From: Acidobacteria bacterium UBA2999
Lineage (GTDB): Bacteria > Acidobacteriota > Vicinamibacteria > Vicinamibacterales > UBA2999
Length of the DNA stretch: 16,277 nt
Reading direction: 5' to 3'
Assembly: GCA_002346475.1 (NCBI GenBank)
Contig: DDZV01000034.1
Location: 25,350-41,626 of the forward strand
The translations under genes were made by a program, and so were the position numbers. The notes beneath the pieces are model-generated. The model was not told the DNA's origin and made no database searches. It worked only from the letters and a program-made list of their open reading frames with translations. Positions 14,143-16,277 of this stretch are shown here, piece after piece. How positions within the stretch are numbered: the stretch's first letter is position 1; each line of letters starts with the position of its first letter.

Positions 14143-15780
14143 TTAGGGAATTTTTTGTAAAGAAAAGAGCCTTGCAATTACAACATCTTGTGTAATTTTA
14201 CTCATTATACGAATGTCATAGCCCTCCCCACGAATATCTAAAACTCCCTGTTGGCTAGTAATAATCAAGCCTGTCCTTGTGCTTATCCACATAGGTAGAG
14301 ACTGCTCAAGATAGTAATTCAATCCATAATGCCAAGACCGATCTAATTGATGCACTGAAACTAGTTCTTGTTCCTGCTTCACATTTTTAACCTCAGCAGC
14401 CAGTACACGGGCTGTAAGACGCGCGTCCAGTTTCGGTGCTACCCAGCCAGTAATACCTGTAAGGAAGACAGCCATACCTATTGCCGCAATAGACAGGCCC
14501 ATCCAAATACGTTTCAAAAAACCCAATAGCACAACAATCAAACCAGTGATGGAGAGAAAAACTGTAAGACCAATAACAACACTTCGACTACTCAGTAGAA
14601 CTTCTAATTCAACTGGAAGGCGACTTGTTCCAACCACTGCCAAAATTCCTAGCAAGATAAACGTACCCCCAACCATGGCAACGAGCTTTGCCAGTACTCT
14701 TGGACACTCTATAGCAGCTCGTGTAGTGCTGTGAGCAATCAGTAAGACTAGGGGTGGCACTGCAGGAAGAATGTACCCAGGTAGCTTGGAACTGGACAGG
14801 CTAAAAAATAATAAGGGGAACAATCCCCAGCATCCGATAAATAAACCAACTGAACTTCTCCACTCCCCTGTTACAAAAATACTTTTTATATCTCGAACAA
14901 CATTCAGTAACAGCACTGTCCACGGCACAAGACCAATGAGAAGGATCTGACCATAGAACCAGACAGGTTGTTCGTGGCGAAAGACGGGCGTTAAGTAGCG
15001 TTGAATATTATGTTCGATCAGAAAAGTCTGTATGAAGCTTGGGTTTTGTAAAGCGCACGCAACGTACCACGGTAGCGCAACAAGCATGAATGCAAGAATT
15101 GCTACTGGGTGCACTAGGCCAAGACCTATTTTCCATCGACCAGTTATCAGTATCCAGAGTCCAACGCTACCGCCCGCGAGTACAAGAGCCGCTGGACCCT
15201 TAGCCAGAACAGCTGCCCCCAAGCTGACGCCCCATAGCAGTCTCCAGGTATACCAACTACCCAGACAACAGTACGCGCTGGAACTAGTCGAAGAATCACG
15301 TATCTGCTCATAAACGATGCGCACCGCTGCCACAAACGAAATGCTAAGCGCCGAAGCAAATACCATGTCGTGAGTTGCGGCTCGGCTAAATCCTATCGCT
15401 GCTACGGTTGTGGGAAGTATTAGTAACAATGCATAAGTCGTCGGCCATCCGTACAATCGTCGACATAGCCAAGCTAGCATTCCAATTAGCAAGAGCCCCA
15501 TTAGTGACGACGGAAGACGCGCGGTAATCTCTGAAACACCAAATACACGAAAAGCCGACGCGGCCATCCAATAATAGAGCACCGGCTTTTCAAGCCATGG
15601 AACACCGTGCAATTTTGGTGTAACCCAATCACCGTCGGTCGCCATCTCTCTTGCTACAGCTGCATAGCGGGGTTCATCGGGTCCGATTAGGCCAAGAGCC
15701 CCAGATCCGTTGAAAGTACAAAGCCACACAATTGTTGTGACAAGTGCTGTAGCAAGAAAGAACTGGACTCTTCTGTGCAT
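14143..15780 (-). CDS. GT39 (ArnT/PMT-like) membrane glycosyltransferase
   Basis: A 545-residue integral membrane protein with many hydrophobic segments. GPDEPRYAAVAREM (33-46) carries the acidic pair of the first periplasmic loop that is catalytic in GT39/ArnT proteins. LEKPVLYYWMAA and FGVSEITARLPSSLMG follow, both conserved in ArnT-like enzymes. The hydrophobic helices continue to about residue 450, with a soluble C-terminal part of about 90 residues. Such enzymes move a sugar from polyprenyl phosphate to a periplasmic acceptor such as lipid A or a protein; the acceptor here is unknown. ATG at 15780 has GGAG at 15791-15788 with 7-base spacing. It is first in a three-gene minus-strand group; the radical SAM gene begins 114 bases on. 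Confidence 0.9.
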   Translation of the reverse strand: MHRRVQFFLATALVTTIVWLCTFNGSGALGLIGPDEPRYAAVAREMATDGDWVTPKLHGVPWLEKPVLYYWMAASAFRVFGVSEITARLPSSLMGLLLIGMLAWLCRRLYGWPTTYALLLILPTTVAAIGFSRAATHDMVFASALSISFVAAVRIVYEQIRDSSTSSSAYCCLGSWYTWRLLWGVSLGAAVLAKGPAALVLAGGSVGLWILITGRWKIGLGLVHPVAILAFMLVALPWYVACALQNPSFIQTFLIEHNIQRYLTPVFRHEQPVWFYGQILLIGLVPWTVLLLNVVRDIKSIFVTGEWRSSVGLFIGCWGLFPLLFFSLSSSKLPGYILPAVPPLVLLIAHSTTRAAIECPRVLAKLVAMVGGTFILLGILAVVGTSRLPVELEVLLSSRSVVIGLTVFLSITGLIVVLLGFLKRIWMGLSIAAIGMAVFLTGITGWVAPKLDARLTARVLAAEVKNVKQEQELVSVHQLDRSWHYGLNYYLEQSLPMWISTRTGLIITSQQGVLDIRGEGYDIRIMSKITQDVVIARLFSLQKIP

Positions 15781-15990
15781 GAAGATTCTCCGAATTTACA
15801 CAGTTGACGTCTTCAGACTATCGGATCCTAGTAATTTCAAACATTCTTTATAGTACTGATCAAATTTGAAGCACTAACAATATTTCAATTTCTCTACTAA
15901 AAACAGCCTAGAACTAACGATCCAAGGGAACAGAGTTTAAATCTTGGCAACGCTTGTGCATGAAAACAGTCATCAGTTGATAATAGGTGT
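15781..15990. other. Divergent intergenic region between the GT39 gene and the NamZ-like gene
   Basis: This AT-rich 210-base stretch must hold both promoters. Minus strand: TACTATAAAG, with no good -35. Plus strand: GATAAT at 15979-15984 with TTGTGC 19 bases before it. The palindrome CAAATTTG lies at 15861-15868. No RNA gene or ORF stands out. Confidence 0.4.
15954..15984 (+). promoter_or_regulatory. Candidate promoter of the NamZ-like gene, close to its start codon
   Basis: GATAAT (15979-15984) is one base from TATAAT; TTGTGC (15954-15959) lies 19 bases upstream as a weak -35. Transcription would begin near 15991, the GTG start itself, implying a leaderless or nearly leaderless message. Motif evidence only. 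Confidence 0.25.
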
Positions 15991-16277
15991 GTGAAGCTTG
16001 GAAGCAACATTTTAGTTGAGTCAAAACGACTGTCGGGAACTCAAGTTGGTCTTCTCTGCAACCACGCTTCTGTAGACGAAAACTTTCGTCATATTGCTGA
16101 CCGACTGTTGCTGGATGAGAACATTACGCTGGGTGCTGTGTTTGGTCCACAACACGGAGTCAATGCAACTGTGCAAGACAATATGATCGAAACACCACAT
16201 GGACATAACAATGTCCACCGAACACCTGACGGCCTCCTCCGTCAAGGACCTGTCTACTCGCTTTATAGTGAAACGCG
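15991..16277 (+). CDS. DUF1343 / NamZ-type exo-beta-N-acetylmuramidase family protein, N-terminal part (cut by window edge)
   Basis: The frame is open from GTG at 15991 to the window end, 95 codons, with no stop. It reads QVGLLCNHASVDENFRHIADRLL, then GAVFGPQHGVNATVQDN, then PVYSLYSETR. These match the start of the DUF1343 family (GH171, NamZ), which removes N-acetylmuramic acid from the end of peptidoglycan fragments. Typical members read FGPEHG; here Gln replaces Glu. No signal peptide is present in this reading, so the protein may be cytoplasmic. A TGA at 15961 closes the frame upstream and no other start lies between, so GTG at 15991 is the only standard choice. It has only AGGTG very close by as a Shine-Dalgarno. 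Family call is good; activity is inferred. Confidence 0.82.
   Translation, partial: MKLGSNILVESKRLSGTQVGLLCNHASVDENFRHIADRLLLDENITLGAVFGPQHGVNATVQDNMIETPHGHNNVHRTPDGLLRQGPVYSLYSET

Noticed and set aside
14137..14146. Palindrome CTAAATTTAG at the end of the GT39 gene as a terminator
   Set aside because: It is a short AT-only palindrome overlapping the stop codon, with no GC stem and no T tract on the transcribed side.
1..16277. CRISPR array, insertion sequence, phage or defence genes
   Set aside because: No regularly spaced repeats, transposase, integrase, terminal inverted repeats or known defence domains were found on either strand by eye.

Overview
The window comes from a Gram-negative bacterium of about 45-48% GC (estimated by eye). 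It carries a seven-gene lipid A / Kdo / heptose inner-core operon, so the cell makes lipopolysaccharide (LPS). The radical SAM protein, the gap-pgk-tpiA-secG-tRNA-Leu block and the LPS gene order look to me like a lower-GC member of the Acidobacteriota. That placement is an impression from family resemblance; no marker gene here proves it. I see no mobile element, phage gene, CRISPR array or defence system; most of the window is core chromosome.

Layout. (1) 1-188, minus strand: tRNA-Val(TAC) followed by a tRNA-Asp cut by the window edge, with a TATAAT-type promoter at 221-250. (2) 222-7755, minus strand: a tightly packed envelope operon read from waaA (Kdo transferase) through lpxK, lpxL, waaF, hldA, hldC and waaC to a membrane methyltransferase of the isoprenylcysteine methyltransferase type. 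Several junctions are 4-base stop/start overlaps, and five of the seven LPS genes start with GTG or TTG. (3) 7756-7924: divergent intergenic region. (4) 7925-11428, plus strand: gap, pgk, tpiA, secG and tRNA-Leu(GAG), which is lower glycolysis plus a Sec translocon subunit. (5) 11479-15780, minus strand: a GT39 membrane glycosyltransferase, a B12-binding-type radical SAM enzyme, and an exported protein that joins an HNH-type nuclease-like domain to a DUF2147 domain. (6) 15991-end, plus strand: the N-terminal part of a DUF1343/NamZ-family gene (exo-N-acetylmuramidase family), cut by the window edge.

How the genes work together. HldA and HldC carry out two steps of ADP-heptose synthesis (the GmhA and GmhB steps are not here). 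LpxK phosphorylates the lipid A precursor, WaaA adds Kdo, LpxL adds a secondary acyl chain, and WaaC and WaaF add the first two heptoses. The GT39 enzyme could decorate lipid A or another envelope glycan, and the NamZ-like protein would act on peptidoglycan fragments, so much of the window concerns the envelope. The glycolytic operon is a separate plus-strand unit.

Most worth a second look: the HNH-DUF2147 fusion, a 16-base exact match to the conserved 5' end of 16S rRNA just upstream of tRNA-Val, possible leaderless starts at waaA and the NamZ-like gene, and paired hairpins around tRNA-Leu. I did not find a convincing new multi-gene system.
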